A stretch of 7,565 nt of DNA. It comes from an uncultured Gammaproteobacteria bacterium (GTDB lineage Bacteria; Pseudomonadota; Gammaproteobacteria; UBA9214). A program made the translations under genes and the position numbers. The notes beneath the pieces were generated by a model. The model was not told the DNA's origin. It saw only the letters and a list, made by a program, of their open reading frames with translations, and did not search any database. Shown piece after piece: positions 1 through 5,751 of this stretch (positions are counted from its first letter, which is position 1; each line of letters starts with the position of its first letter). The stretch lies in contig CAJQOV010000178.1 of NCBI GenBank assembly GCA_905480065.1, positions 1 through 7,565 on the forward strand, read 5' to 3'.

Positions 1-173
1 AGGTAGTCCGTGGTCTGCCCCCAGCGCTCCCGGGCAATTTCATCGCCACGGAAGGCCAGCACGCCCACCGTAACCGGCACACTGGCGGGCTCGGCAACCG
101 GGGGGCCGGACCAGCCGAGCAGCACCAGGAGGAAGACAATGAGACTGAATCGGTTCAAGGCATGGACTCTCAT
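1..173 (-). CDS. Secreted PhnD-like substrate-binding domain protein, 5' part only
   Basis: Only the first 57 codons are in the window; the gene runs off the left edge. The ATG at 173 opens a classic signal peptide: a short basic start (MRVHALNRF), a hydrophobic core (SLIVFLLVLLGW), then a Pro/Ala-rich exit around residues 24-31. The mature part begins VPVTVGVLAFRGDEIARERW and continues into QTTDYL. This I/V-G-V-L-x-x-R-G...A..RW.P/Q-T-x-DYL pattern is typical of the first strand and helix of PhnD-type phosphate/phosphonate-binding domains. Such domains occur as free ABC-transporter binding proteins and as sensor domains of histidine kinases such as the TtrS type. Too little is present to choose between these. 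No clear Shine-Dalgarno sequence precedes the ATG, so the start is provisional, though the signal peptide begins naturally there. Confidence 0.6.
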   Translation of the reverse strand, partial: MRVHALNRFSLIVFLLVLLGWSGPPVAEPASVPVTVGVLAFRGDEIARERWGQTTDY

Positions 174-609
174 GCAACATGCGAATACAAACTGCAACGG
201 TTCTGCAGCAGACAGCGAACGGTTGCCGAAGACATCAGGCCAAGATAGCAGTTACGCTGCGGGATTAGCAACCGGGCCGCTGCCGTGCAGCTGCGCAACG
301 GCCGGTTCTGGCAAACCCGGATTCCCGCTCCCTGCCTGCGCAGGGACGTGCCGCGCAGGCGGGGATCCACTGGATGATTCGCTGCGCCCACCCTGCAGGC
401 ACCGTTGGGCGTTCCACGCTCTACATCCCGTCAGACATGCTCTGAATAGAATCCGCCAATAGCCGCCGCCTGATGTACCAAAGACCAATATACGGCGCCT
501 GCGCGCACTCCTATCCTGACTACAGTGGCAACCCTAACAAGAACAAGCCACTCCCCCTTACGGCAGGTTTGCCGGAGTGGCAACAGGAAATGAAAAACGG
601 AACAGTGAC
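174..609. other. Gene-poor intergenic region with one palindrome
   Basis: This stretch separates the divergent genes at 173 (minus) and 610 (plus). It must hold promoters for both, but I see no convincing -35/-10 pair for either. It contains the GC-rich palindrome at 319-368, listed separately, and a small hairpin just before the plus-strand gene (CGGCA-GGTT-TGCCG at 561-574). Short reading frames across it on both strands show no recognisable protein features and are probably chance. Confidence 0.6.
319..368. repeat. GC-rich interrupted palindrome (REP-like)
   Basis: The outer arms GGATTCCCGC (319-328) and GCGGGGATCC (359-368) are inverted repeats with one G-T mismatch. The inner arms CCTGCGC (335-341) and GCGCAGG (353-359) are perfect. 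The loop is about 11 nt. The words ATTCCCGC...CCTGCGC...GGGA resemble the widespread extragenic palindromes of the GATTCCCGCCTGCGCGGGAAT type found in many proteobacteria. It is not related to the AAAGGGGTCGG repeat elsewhere in the window. It lies in the upstream region of the minus-strand gene at 173. Confidence 0.55.
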
Positions 610-798
610 ATGAACGGGTCAAAACGAAAAAACCGGGAACGCCGCTGCTACGCCAAGGTTTCCGTCTTCCCGGTCGCCGACCGCAAGGGTTGCATGGTGC
701 TGTTCAATCGCAGCTATCGTGCAGATCGCCGCCTGAACAACCTCAAGGTAGAGGAACTCCAGGTAGAAGAACTGGCGTACGATCCGGAGCAGGAGTAG
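610..798 (+). CDS. Small basic protein of unknown function, 62 aa
   Basis: The ATG start gives MNGSKRKNRERRCYAKVSVF and a 62-residue product. I do not recognise the family. The N-terminus is strongly basic (KRKNRERR). A compact middle (about residues 14-39: YAKVSVFPVADRKG, then a CMVLFNRSYRADRR segment) looks like two beta-strands followed by a basic stretch. The tail is acidic and contains a short tandem repeat, KVEEL-QVEEL. No signal peptide or membrane segment is visible. The frame is also open upstream to a GTG at 577, but the ATG at 610 has a GGAA seven bases before it and begins where the charged N-terminus starts, so I prefer it. The gene stands alone, convergent with the MscS gene downstream. 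Clear amphipathic patterning suggests a real protein, but a chance frame cannot be excluded. Confidence 0.55.
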   Translation: MNGSKRKNRERRCYAKVSVFPVADRKGCMVLFNRSYRADRRLNNLKVEELQVEELAYDPEQE

Positions 799-913
799 CC
801 GAAGCGAATGCAGTGACCGGGCGCATGGCGGCTACCGATCATGCGTTTAGCATCAACCCTGGCGCGCTGCGCCGGACCCACCGACACGACAAAACCTTTC
901 GGACCGGCCGGCG

Positions 914-3175
914 TTATTGCGGTGGTGTGCCGCTCGAGTGGATGTGCACATCGCGCTGCGGGAACGGGATGCTGATCCCGGCCTCGCGGAACGCCGTGTC
1001 GATCGCGATGTTCATATCACTGATGGTTTCCAGCATGCGGTCGATCTGGCGAATAAAGCATCGCAGCTCGAACAGCAGGGCACTGTCCCCGAACGACCGG
1101 AACAATACCTTGGGTGGCGAGATACCGGGCTGGTTTTTCAGCACCAGCGGGTGGGAATTGGCGATTTCCAGCAGGATATCCATCACCTGCTGCACACTGG
1201 AACCATAGGCGACACCGATCGGCACGGTGATCCGTCCCCACGGGTCGTTCAGCATCAGGTTCGACACCTTGTTGGAGATCAGTTCCGAGTTCGGCACGAT
1301 CACATCCGCGCGGTCAAAGGTCTCGATCTGCGTCGAGCGGATACTGATCTTGCGCACGTAGCCCTGCGTGTCACCGACCACCACCCAGTCGCCGGTGCGT
1401 ACCGGCCGTTCGAATAACAGGATGAGACCGGAGACGAAATTGTTGACCACGTTTTGCAGGCCAAAACCGATACCCACCGACAGCGCACCGACAATCAGCG
1501 CCAGATTGGCGTAGCTGATCCCCGCCACGCCCACCGCGATCAACAGGGTCAGCAACACACCGATATATCCGCTGATAGTGACGATTGCCTCGCGGCCGCC
1601 ACGATCGAGCCGTGTGCGCCGTACCAGCTCCGGCACCACCTTCAGTTTCAGCCAGCGTGACAGGCTCATGCCGATGGCCAGCACGACAATCGCACCCAGC
1701 AACTGCGCCGGTGCAAAGTGCAGCGAGCCGACATCGAAGCCAGTGGTGACACGATCGATCACCAGGCTCACGCTCTGGTCGGACAGCCCCCACGACCACA
1801 GCACCCAGAGCAGGAAGCACGACCACACTGCCAGGCTGGTCAACAGTCGGACCCAGATCAGCCCGGGAATCTTCTCCTCCGGCTTCAGATCCAGCCACCC
1901 GCGCACTGCGCGCTGCCAGCGGTGTTTGCCCTCATCGAGACCGTCATAGCTGCGGGTAAACATCCGGCTGATCGCGCTGTACACAATGAAGCCCGCCGCG
2001 GTACCGCTCAGTCCCACCAGCAGGTATTCCGACAGGTTGCGATAACCAAGCGTCTCGGACATGGCGATGGTAATCATCGACAGGAAGTTCAGCACGCGTA
2101 CGCCACGGGTGCCGACCAGGCCCGGCACACGGCCGAGGATCACGCCAGACCAGACCAGGCCGAGCGCCATCAGCCAGATCAGCGCGGTGCGCAGAAAAAT
2201 GTAATGCGTGCCCGGCAGGCCGATCACGGCGTCGGCCGACAACAGTAACCAGCCGGACAGGAACAGCGCCGAGAGGATGCGTACCCAGCGCCCCAGCACC
2301 ACGGCATCATGCTTGTCCATTCCGTTGCGGATACGGCCGCTCAGCCAGGTGTCAACGATTACGCCGGCACCCAGCCACACCACCACGGCAAGTGCGACGC
2401 TGGCAATGAGTATCGGCGGCCACTCCGGCAACAGCGCAGCAAACCACAGAAATGCACCGCCGGCCGGTAACAGTGCGGGCAGCACCGAAACCACGCTGCG
2501 CGCAATATCCGTCTGCAGGGAACGCGCCTGCCAGAAGCGGCGTAACAGCAACCCGGCTGCAAACAGCAACACGACCAGCGCTATGGTCAGACCACGAAAC
2601 AGATTATCGAGCCGGTCCCAGCCACTACCGGCCGACAGCAGGCCGGTTACCAGCCGCGACCAGGCTACCGGATCGGTGATCACCGCATCCAGCACATGCC
2701 AGGTTGGCTGTTGCCGGGTCAATACACGTGCCGTCAGTGCCGCCTTTTCCCGATCGATGATAAGGTCAAACAGTTCCTCACCCTGCTGGGCGACCTGTTC
2801 GCATTCTGCGCGTCGTCCGTTGGCCTGCTGTAACTGGCGTTCCAGGTCACGGCGCAGGCGCGCGACCTCGGCGGTCTCACCAGTGCCGGCATCACCCAGT
2901 GCCGTGATGCGGGCACTAACCGTATTGATGTTTGCCGTTTCCGTGGCGACACAATCGCGCGCCTTGCTGCGCACTGGCAGGATGAAATTCTTGTAGCTGG
3001 CAAAGCGGCGTTGCGCCAGCTGCATCGGCTCCGCGTCTTTCAGGTGCCGGTCGATCTCGTCAAGCCGGGTACGCGCCTCTCCGATCCATACAGGAACACC
3101 TTCGACGTCGGCCGCCAGCACCGGAACCGCGCCGGTCAGCAGCACCAGCAGGAGAATAATTCTCTGCAGAGACAT
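914..3175 (-). CDS. MscS-family mechanosensitive ion channel, large multi-pass form
   Basis: The product is a 753-residue inner-membrane channel that would open under membrane tension and release solutes during osmotic downshock. Residues 1-22 form a signal peptide (LLLVLLTGAVPVLAA). Residues 25-150 are charged, helical and probably periplasmic coiled coil. About ten membrane segments follow between 194 and 552. The MscS core is unmistakable: the pore helix (about 555-592, SVGIGFGLQNVVNNFVSG), then FERPVRTGDWV (589-599), the beta-domain with GYVRKISIRSTQIETFD, and the IVPNSELIS block (626-634). It ends with the cytoplasmic alpha/beta cage domain to about 740. The size is closer to MscK- and YbiO-like proteins than to the 286-residue E. 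coli MscS. The start is supported by a strong Shine-Dalgarno GAGGTGA (3182-3188), six bases before the ATG. It lies 224 bp downstream of zntB on the same strand, so co-transcription is possible. Confidence 0.93.
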   Translation of the reverse strand: MSLQRIILLLVLLTGAVPVLAADVEGVPVWIGEARTRLDEIDRHLKDAEPMQLAQRRFASYKNFILPVRSKARDCVATETANINTVSARITALGDAGTGETAEVARLRRDLERQLQQANGRRAECEQVAQQGEELFDLIIDREKAALTARVLTRQQPTWHVLDAVITDPVAWSRLVTGLLSAGSGWDRLDNLFRGLTIALVVLLFAAGLLLRRFWQARSLQTDIARSVVSVLPALLPAGGAFLWFAALLPEWPPILIASVALAVVVWLGAGVIVDTWLSGRIRNGMDKHDAVVLGRWVRILSALFLSGWLLLSADAVIGLPGTHYIFLRTALIWLMALGLVWSGVILGRVPGLVGTRGVRVLNFLSMITIAMSETLGYRNLSEYLLVGLSGTAAGFIVYSAISRMFTRSYDGLDEGKHRWQRAVRGWLDLKPEEKIPGLIWVRLLTSLAVWSCFLLWVLWSWGLSDQSVSLVIDRVTTGFDVGSLHFAPAQLLGAIVVLAIGMSLSRWLKLKVVPELVRRTRLDRGGREAIVTISGYIGVLLTLLIAVGVAGISYANLALIVGALSVGIGFGLQNVVNNFVSGLILLFERPVRTGDWVVVGDTQGYVRKISIRSTQIETFDRADVIVPNSELISNKVSNLMLNDPWGRITVPIGVAYGSSVQQVMDILLEIANSHPLVLKNQPGISPPKVLFRSFGDSALLFELRCFIRQIDRMLETISDMNIAIDTAFREAGISIPFPQRDVHIHSSGTPPQ

Positions 3176-3399
3176 CTCAGATCACCTCGCCTTGCGCCGG
3201 CGTGCGCACGTCATGTGGCGACTGCACCGGACTGCGGGTCGGGCAAGGTTTTGTATTGCGTGAAATATTGGCTATTTTCACCGGGCTTTACCTGTTTCAG
3301 CCAAAGACCTGGCCGGAGTCAACGGCCAGCGCCGGTTCATGGCGGTTCGGCCCGGCAGCATGCGCAAACGTGCAGTCTCAGGCGCGCACAACGGGTGCA
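3176..3399 (-). promoter_or_regulatory. zntB-mscS gap with possible weak mscS promoter
   Basis: This 224-bp gap has no gene. A candidate minus-strand promoter is TTGACT (3322-3317), a 17-bp spacer, then TGAAAC (3299-3294). The -35 is good and the -10 poor. It would leave a leader of about 110 nt before the strong mscS ribosome site at 3182-3188. A short GGCC...GGCC inverted pair (3311-3328) overlaps it. No GC stem followed by a T-run is seen after the zntB stop, so read-through from zntB into mscS is also plausible. Confidence 0.25.
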
Positions 3400-4368
3400 T
3401 CATACCCAGTCACGGCTGCGGAAGTAGAACCACAGCGCGATGCCGGTCACCAGCAGCCCAACCACCACCAGCGCGAATGCAAGCGGGTTCTCCGCACCCG
3501 GTATCCCGCCCACGTTGATGCCCAGCAGGCCGGTCAGGAAGGACAGCGGCAGGAAGATCGCCGCGATGATCGACAGCAGGAACATGCGCGTGTTGGTTTG
3601 TTCCGCCATCTGGCTGGCGAGCGACTCCTGCCCGACCGCGGCGCGCTCGCGGGCTGCATCGAGGTCTTCCACGATGCGCGTCTGGCGGTCGTACTCCTCG
3701 CGCAATTGCAGGCGATCCTGTTCGCTGAAAATCGGAGAGATATCAGCGGCCAGCCGGTTGAGCGCCTCGCGCTGCGGTGCCAGGAAGCGCCGCAGCGCAA
3801 TTGCCTGCCGGCGTATTTCGGCCAGCTGTTTGCGTTGTACCGGGATCGAATCCAGCTGGCGCGGCTCTTCCAGGGCATCGATGTGTTCATAGATCACCTC
3901 GACCACGTGATCGATGCGATCCAGCATGCTGTCCACCATCATAGCCAGGAATTCGCCGCTGCTGTGCGGTCCCTTGCCGGCAGCCAGGGCGGCACGCAGG
4001 TCATCCATGGATACCAGCCGGCGCTGCCGCAGCGAGATGATGCGATGTTGACCGACCCACAGGCGGGCGCTGACCATGTCATCTGGCTCGGCCCCGGGGT
4101 TCAGGTTGACGGCGCGCAGGAATAACATCAGGCCACCGTCAGCCGGCACCACGCGCGGGCGGGTTTCAGCCTGGATGAGTGCCGCCACGGTCAGTTCCGA
4201 CAACCCGCTCTGCGTATGGAGCCAGTCCTGTACCGGCGGACTGGAGTAATCGAAATGCCTCCACAGGACCTGGCCGGCGCCCGGCTCCGCCGCAGGCAGA
4301 TCATCCCAGTCCAGCTGCCGGCCGTCCCCCTTGCCATCGTGCAACCAGGCACAGATCAGACCAGGCAT
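3400..4368 (-). CDS. zntB: ZntB-type CorA-superfamily zinc/divalent cation transporter
   Basis: The 322-residue product matches ZntB in length and layout: a large cytoplasmic N-terminal domain, a long helix, and two C-terminal membrane helices that form a pentameric pore for Zn2+ and related cations. ZntB signatures include RLWVGQHRIISLRQR, the RRFLAPQREALNRLA helix (compare MRRYMAPQRDVYARLA in enteric ZntB), TM1 at about 262-282, the pore-mouth motif GIN (283-285) inside LLGINVGGIPG, and TM2 at about 296-316. The short basic tail is RSRDWV. The frame is open six codons further, to an ATG at 4386 that would add MTPTPL. Those codons are entirely the RAYT-linked repeat, so I take the ATG at 4368 as the ancestral start. 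Neither start has a Shine-Dalgarno sequence, which suggests the repeat replaced the native leader. Confidence 0.9.
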   Translation of the reverse strand: MPGLICAWLHDGKGDGRQLDWDDLPAAEPGAGQVLWRHFDYSSPPVQDWLHTQSGLSELTVAALIQAETRPRVVPADGGLMLFLRAVNLNPGAEPDDMVSARLWVGQHRIISLRQRRLVSMDDLRAALAAGKGPHSSGEFLAMMVDSMLDRIDHVVEVIYEHIDALEEPRQLDSIPVQRKQLAEIRRQAIALRRFLAPQREALNRLAADISPIFSEQDRLQLREEYDRQTRIVEDLDAARERAAVGQESLASQMAEQTNTRMFLLSIIAAIFLPLSFLTGLLGINVGGIPGAENPLAFALVVVGLLVTGIALWFYFRSRDWV

Positions 4369-4543
4369 TAAAGGGGTCGGTGTCATTTATTGAGTATCTT
4401 GAATAAAGTGGTCTGAATAAAGGGGTCGGTGTCATTTATTGGTGAAGAATAAGAATAAAGGGGTCGGTGTCGTTTATTGGGAATAAGAATAAAGGGGTCG
4501 GTGTCATTTATTGGTGAATAAAGGAATAGAGGGGTCGGTGTCA
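4368..4543 (+). repeat. RAYT-linked repeat, left tandem array (five copies)
   Basis: Four complete copies of the core AAAGGGGTCGGTGTCATTTA plus TT lie in one orientation at 4370-4391, 4419-4440, 4457-4478 and 4491-4512. A fifth, truncated and slightly diverged copy is at 4528-4543. The copy at 4457 has one change (GTCGTTTA for GTCATTTA). Start-to-start spacing is irregular: 49, 38, 34 and 37 bp. Linkers are built from broken pieces such as GAATAAAGTGGTC (4401-4413). Each unit begins AATAAA and ends TTTATT, so a single copy is itself a weak 6-bp inverted repeat. The array abuts the zntB start codon. Confidence 0.93.
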
Positions 4544-4558
4544 CAGCTGTCCCATATA

Positions 4559-4709
4559 CTTCCTCTCCCTCCGGGACGACTGCATGGATGCAGGAGGTAG
4601 AGTAATGCATGGAGCAATTACCGAGAGGGTTGGGGTGAGGGGACCAAATCGAACCAACTACCTGATTTTCTATCCCCTCATCCTGTCCTTCTCCCGGAGG
4701 GAGAAGGGA
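4559..4709. repeat. Inverted pair of CCCTC/GAGGG elements, one interrupted by 48 bp
   Basis: The right copy (4673-4709) runs TCCCCTCATCC...TCTCCCGGAGGGAGAAGGGA. The left copy is in the opposite orientation (about 4559-4643). It would be continuous as CTCTCCCTCCGG joined to GAGAGGGTTGGGGTGAGGGG, the common CCCTCACCCC-type bacterial interspersed repeat. Instead a 48-bp segment (4575-4622) splits it. The copies can pair through TGAGGGGA (4636-4643) with TCCCCTCA (4673-4680), and through TCTCCCTCCGG (4564-4574) with CCGGAGGGAGA (4694-4704). The 48-bp insert has its own small palindrome CTGCAT-GG-ATGCAG (4580-4593) and repeats TGCATGGA at 4581 and 4606. Confidence 0.75.
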
Positions 4710-4747
4710 CGTAATGTTTATACAGTGGTATATAGCTTTCATGTCCG

Positions 4748-4831
4748 AATAAAGAGCCGGAATAAAGGGGTCGGTGTCATTTATTGGGAATAAAGGGAAT
4801 AAAGGGGTCGGTGTCATTTATTGAGTATCTT
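4748..4831 (+). repeat. RAYT-linked repeat, copies at the RAYT 3' end
   Basis: Two complete copies (4764-4785 and 4801-4822) lie in the same orientation as the left array, with fragments GAATAAAGAGCCG (4748-4760) and AATAAAGGG (4789-4797) between and before them. The second copy overlaps the end of the RAYT gene: the RAYT stop TGA (4816-4814, minus strand) is inside it. That copy plus the next nine bases (GAGTATCTT, 4823-4831) is repeated exactly at 4370-4400. Confidence 0.93.
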
Positions 4832-5524
4832 CGCAGAATTCGTCTTGCCTGGCCTGCCGCGCCCGGCCCGTCCGACACGGCGCCCCAAGGTGCACTCAAC
4901 TGCTTTCCTGAATCGGTCATTGCCAAGCGGCACTCCATATTGTGCGGAATCACGAATTGCCTTCAGCACGCTATCATCCATATCGATGTCGAACATACCA
5001 CGGTAGGCCGCGCAGCGTAATTCAGCAGTCGCGCCCAGCGCATCCCTGGCTCCGTGCGAGTACAACATTTCACTGGTTTCTCCGCAAGCGTTATAGCGAT
5101 AACTGGACCAGGGATACTCTGCAGGATGCGTAACCATACCCGCCCGCACCGGGTTCAGCTCGATGTACCGGCAACAGGCCAGCACGTAGCGCTCGGACGA
5201 CACCACGTTGCCCTTGTGCCGCCCCTCCCACAGGGTGCCCGTCCGCTGACGAGACTGATTGATATAGCGGACATAACGCCGGCCAACAGACTGAATTACC
5301 CTGGGTATTGACATCCCGTCCAGTGGTGTCAACAAGAGATGAGCGTGATTGGTCATCAACACATAGGCATGAATCGCGCACCCATAGCGGACCGAGGCAT
5401 CACCAAGACACTCCAGGTAGAACCGGTAGTCATCCTCACAGAAGAAACAGGGTTGGCGATTATTGCCACGCTGTATGACATGCGCGGGGATACCGGGAAG
5501 GTAATGGCGCGGCTTGCGCGGCAT
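4814..5524 (-). CDS. REP-associated tyrosine transposase (RAYT, Y1/HUH family)
   Basis: The 236-residue product is an IS200-like Y1 single-strand transposase of the RAYT branch, which moves or maintains short palindromic repeats rather than a classical IS. It begins MPRKPRHYLPGIPAHVIQRG, typical of the family. The metal-binding HUH motif is H60-A61-H62 within MTNHAHLLL. GTLWEGRHKG (96-105) and RYIELNPVRAGMV (119-131) are the next signatures, and YPWSS (137-141) follows. The nucleophile is probably Tyr113 or Tyr120. The C-terminal tail LGRRVGRAGRGRPGK is basic and AT-hook-like, as is usual in this family. Length and motifs indicate an intact gene. AGGAG (5531-5535) stands six bases before the ATG. 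The last residues, ILNK, and the stop lie in or beside a copy of the AAAGGGGTCGG repeat, which makes that repeat the likely substrate. Confidence 0.9.
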   Translation of the reverse strand: MPRKPRHYLPGIPAHVIQRGNNRQPCFFCEDDYRFYLECLGDASVRYGCAIHAYVLMTNHAHLLLTPLDGMSIPRVIQSVGRRYVRYINQSRQRTGTLWEGRHKGNVVSSERYVLACCRYIELNPVRAGMVTHPAEYPWSSYRYNACGETSEMLYSHGARDALGATAELRCAAYRGMFDIDMDDSVLKAIRDSAQYGVPLGNDRFRKAVECTLGRRVGRAGRGRPGKTNSAKILNK

Positions 5525-5630
5525 CGATGACTCCTGCTTCGTTCAACACCAGGAAAACCGAGGCACAAGGTATTGCAATGCATGGCAAGCATCTGCAAGC
5601 AAATTGCGGTAAATCTTGTCAGCACGCGCC

Positions 5631-5722
5631 GAATAAAAAAGGGGTCGGTGTCATTTATTGAATAGCTGTAGCAGAGGTCGGTTACCAGAGATCGATTAAA
5701 TGACACCGACCCCTTTTATTGA
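5631..5722. repeat. Inverted pair of RAYT-linked repeats (REPIN/BIME-like hairpin)
   Basis: A plus-oriented copy (5638-5659, preceded by a run of six A) faces a minus-oriented copy (about 5695-5716). Bases 5637-5657 and 5697-5717 form a perfect 21-bp stem around a 39-nt loop. This is the only head-to-head pair in the window, and it bounds the RAYT block on the gpmA side. Two palindromic repeats in opposite orientation is the arrangement expected for a REPIN mobilised by a RAYT. Confidence 0.88.
5635..5717 (-). terminator. Possible hairpin terminator downstream of gpmA
   Basis: Read on the minus strand from gpmA, the 21-bp repeat hairpin ends in GACCCC followed by TTTTTT (5640-5635), which resembles an intrinsic terminator. 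It begins about 35 bp after the gpmA stop codon. The 39-nt loop is long for a terminator, and the hairpin exists because of the repeat pair, so a role in termination is inferred from shape only. On the plus strand it ends in CCCCTTTT, so it could act weakly in both directions. Confidence 0.4.
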
Positions 5723-5751
5723 TCCCCCTGACTGCGCTCGCTTATGGCCAC

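Noticed and set aside
861..873. GGCGC-GCT-GCGCC hairpin as a terminator between the convergent genes at 798 and 914
   Set aside because: The stem is only 5 bp and no T-run follows on either strand.
2208..2996. A 262-codon plus-strand open frame opposite the MscS gene
   Set aside because: It is antisense to a clear channel gene, has low-complexity Ser/Thr/Arg composition, and shows no recognisable domain. Long antisense frames are common in GC-rich genes.
3202..4125. A 307-codon plus-strand open frame opposite zntB
   Set aside because: It is a shadow of the zntB coding strand, with His/Gln/Arg-rich composition and no domain.
4369..4386. MTPTPL as the true N-terminus of ZntB
   Set aside because: These six codons are the repeat itself, and ZntB similarity starts after the ATG at 4368. 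Translation from the upstream ATG remains possible but would be acquired.
4383..4817. A 144-codon minus-strand open frame starting MTPTPLF between RAYT and zntB
   Set aside because: Nearly all of it is repeat sequence read in different phases, plus the CCCTC element. There is no domain, no ribosome site and no protein-like composition. It is treated as a repeat-derived frame, not a gene, though its ATGA overlaps are reported.
4368..4831. CRISPR array
   Set aside because: The repeats are about 22 bp with linkers of only 12 to 27 bp on the left, made of broken repeat pieces. The copies also occur inverted and dispersed, and no cas gene is present.
5572..5604. TTGCAATGC...GCAAGCAA imperfect palindrome upstream of RAYT
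   Set aside because: The arms match only partly and no regulator or repeat family is suggested, so it is too weak to list.
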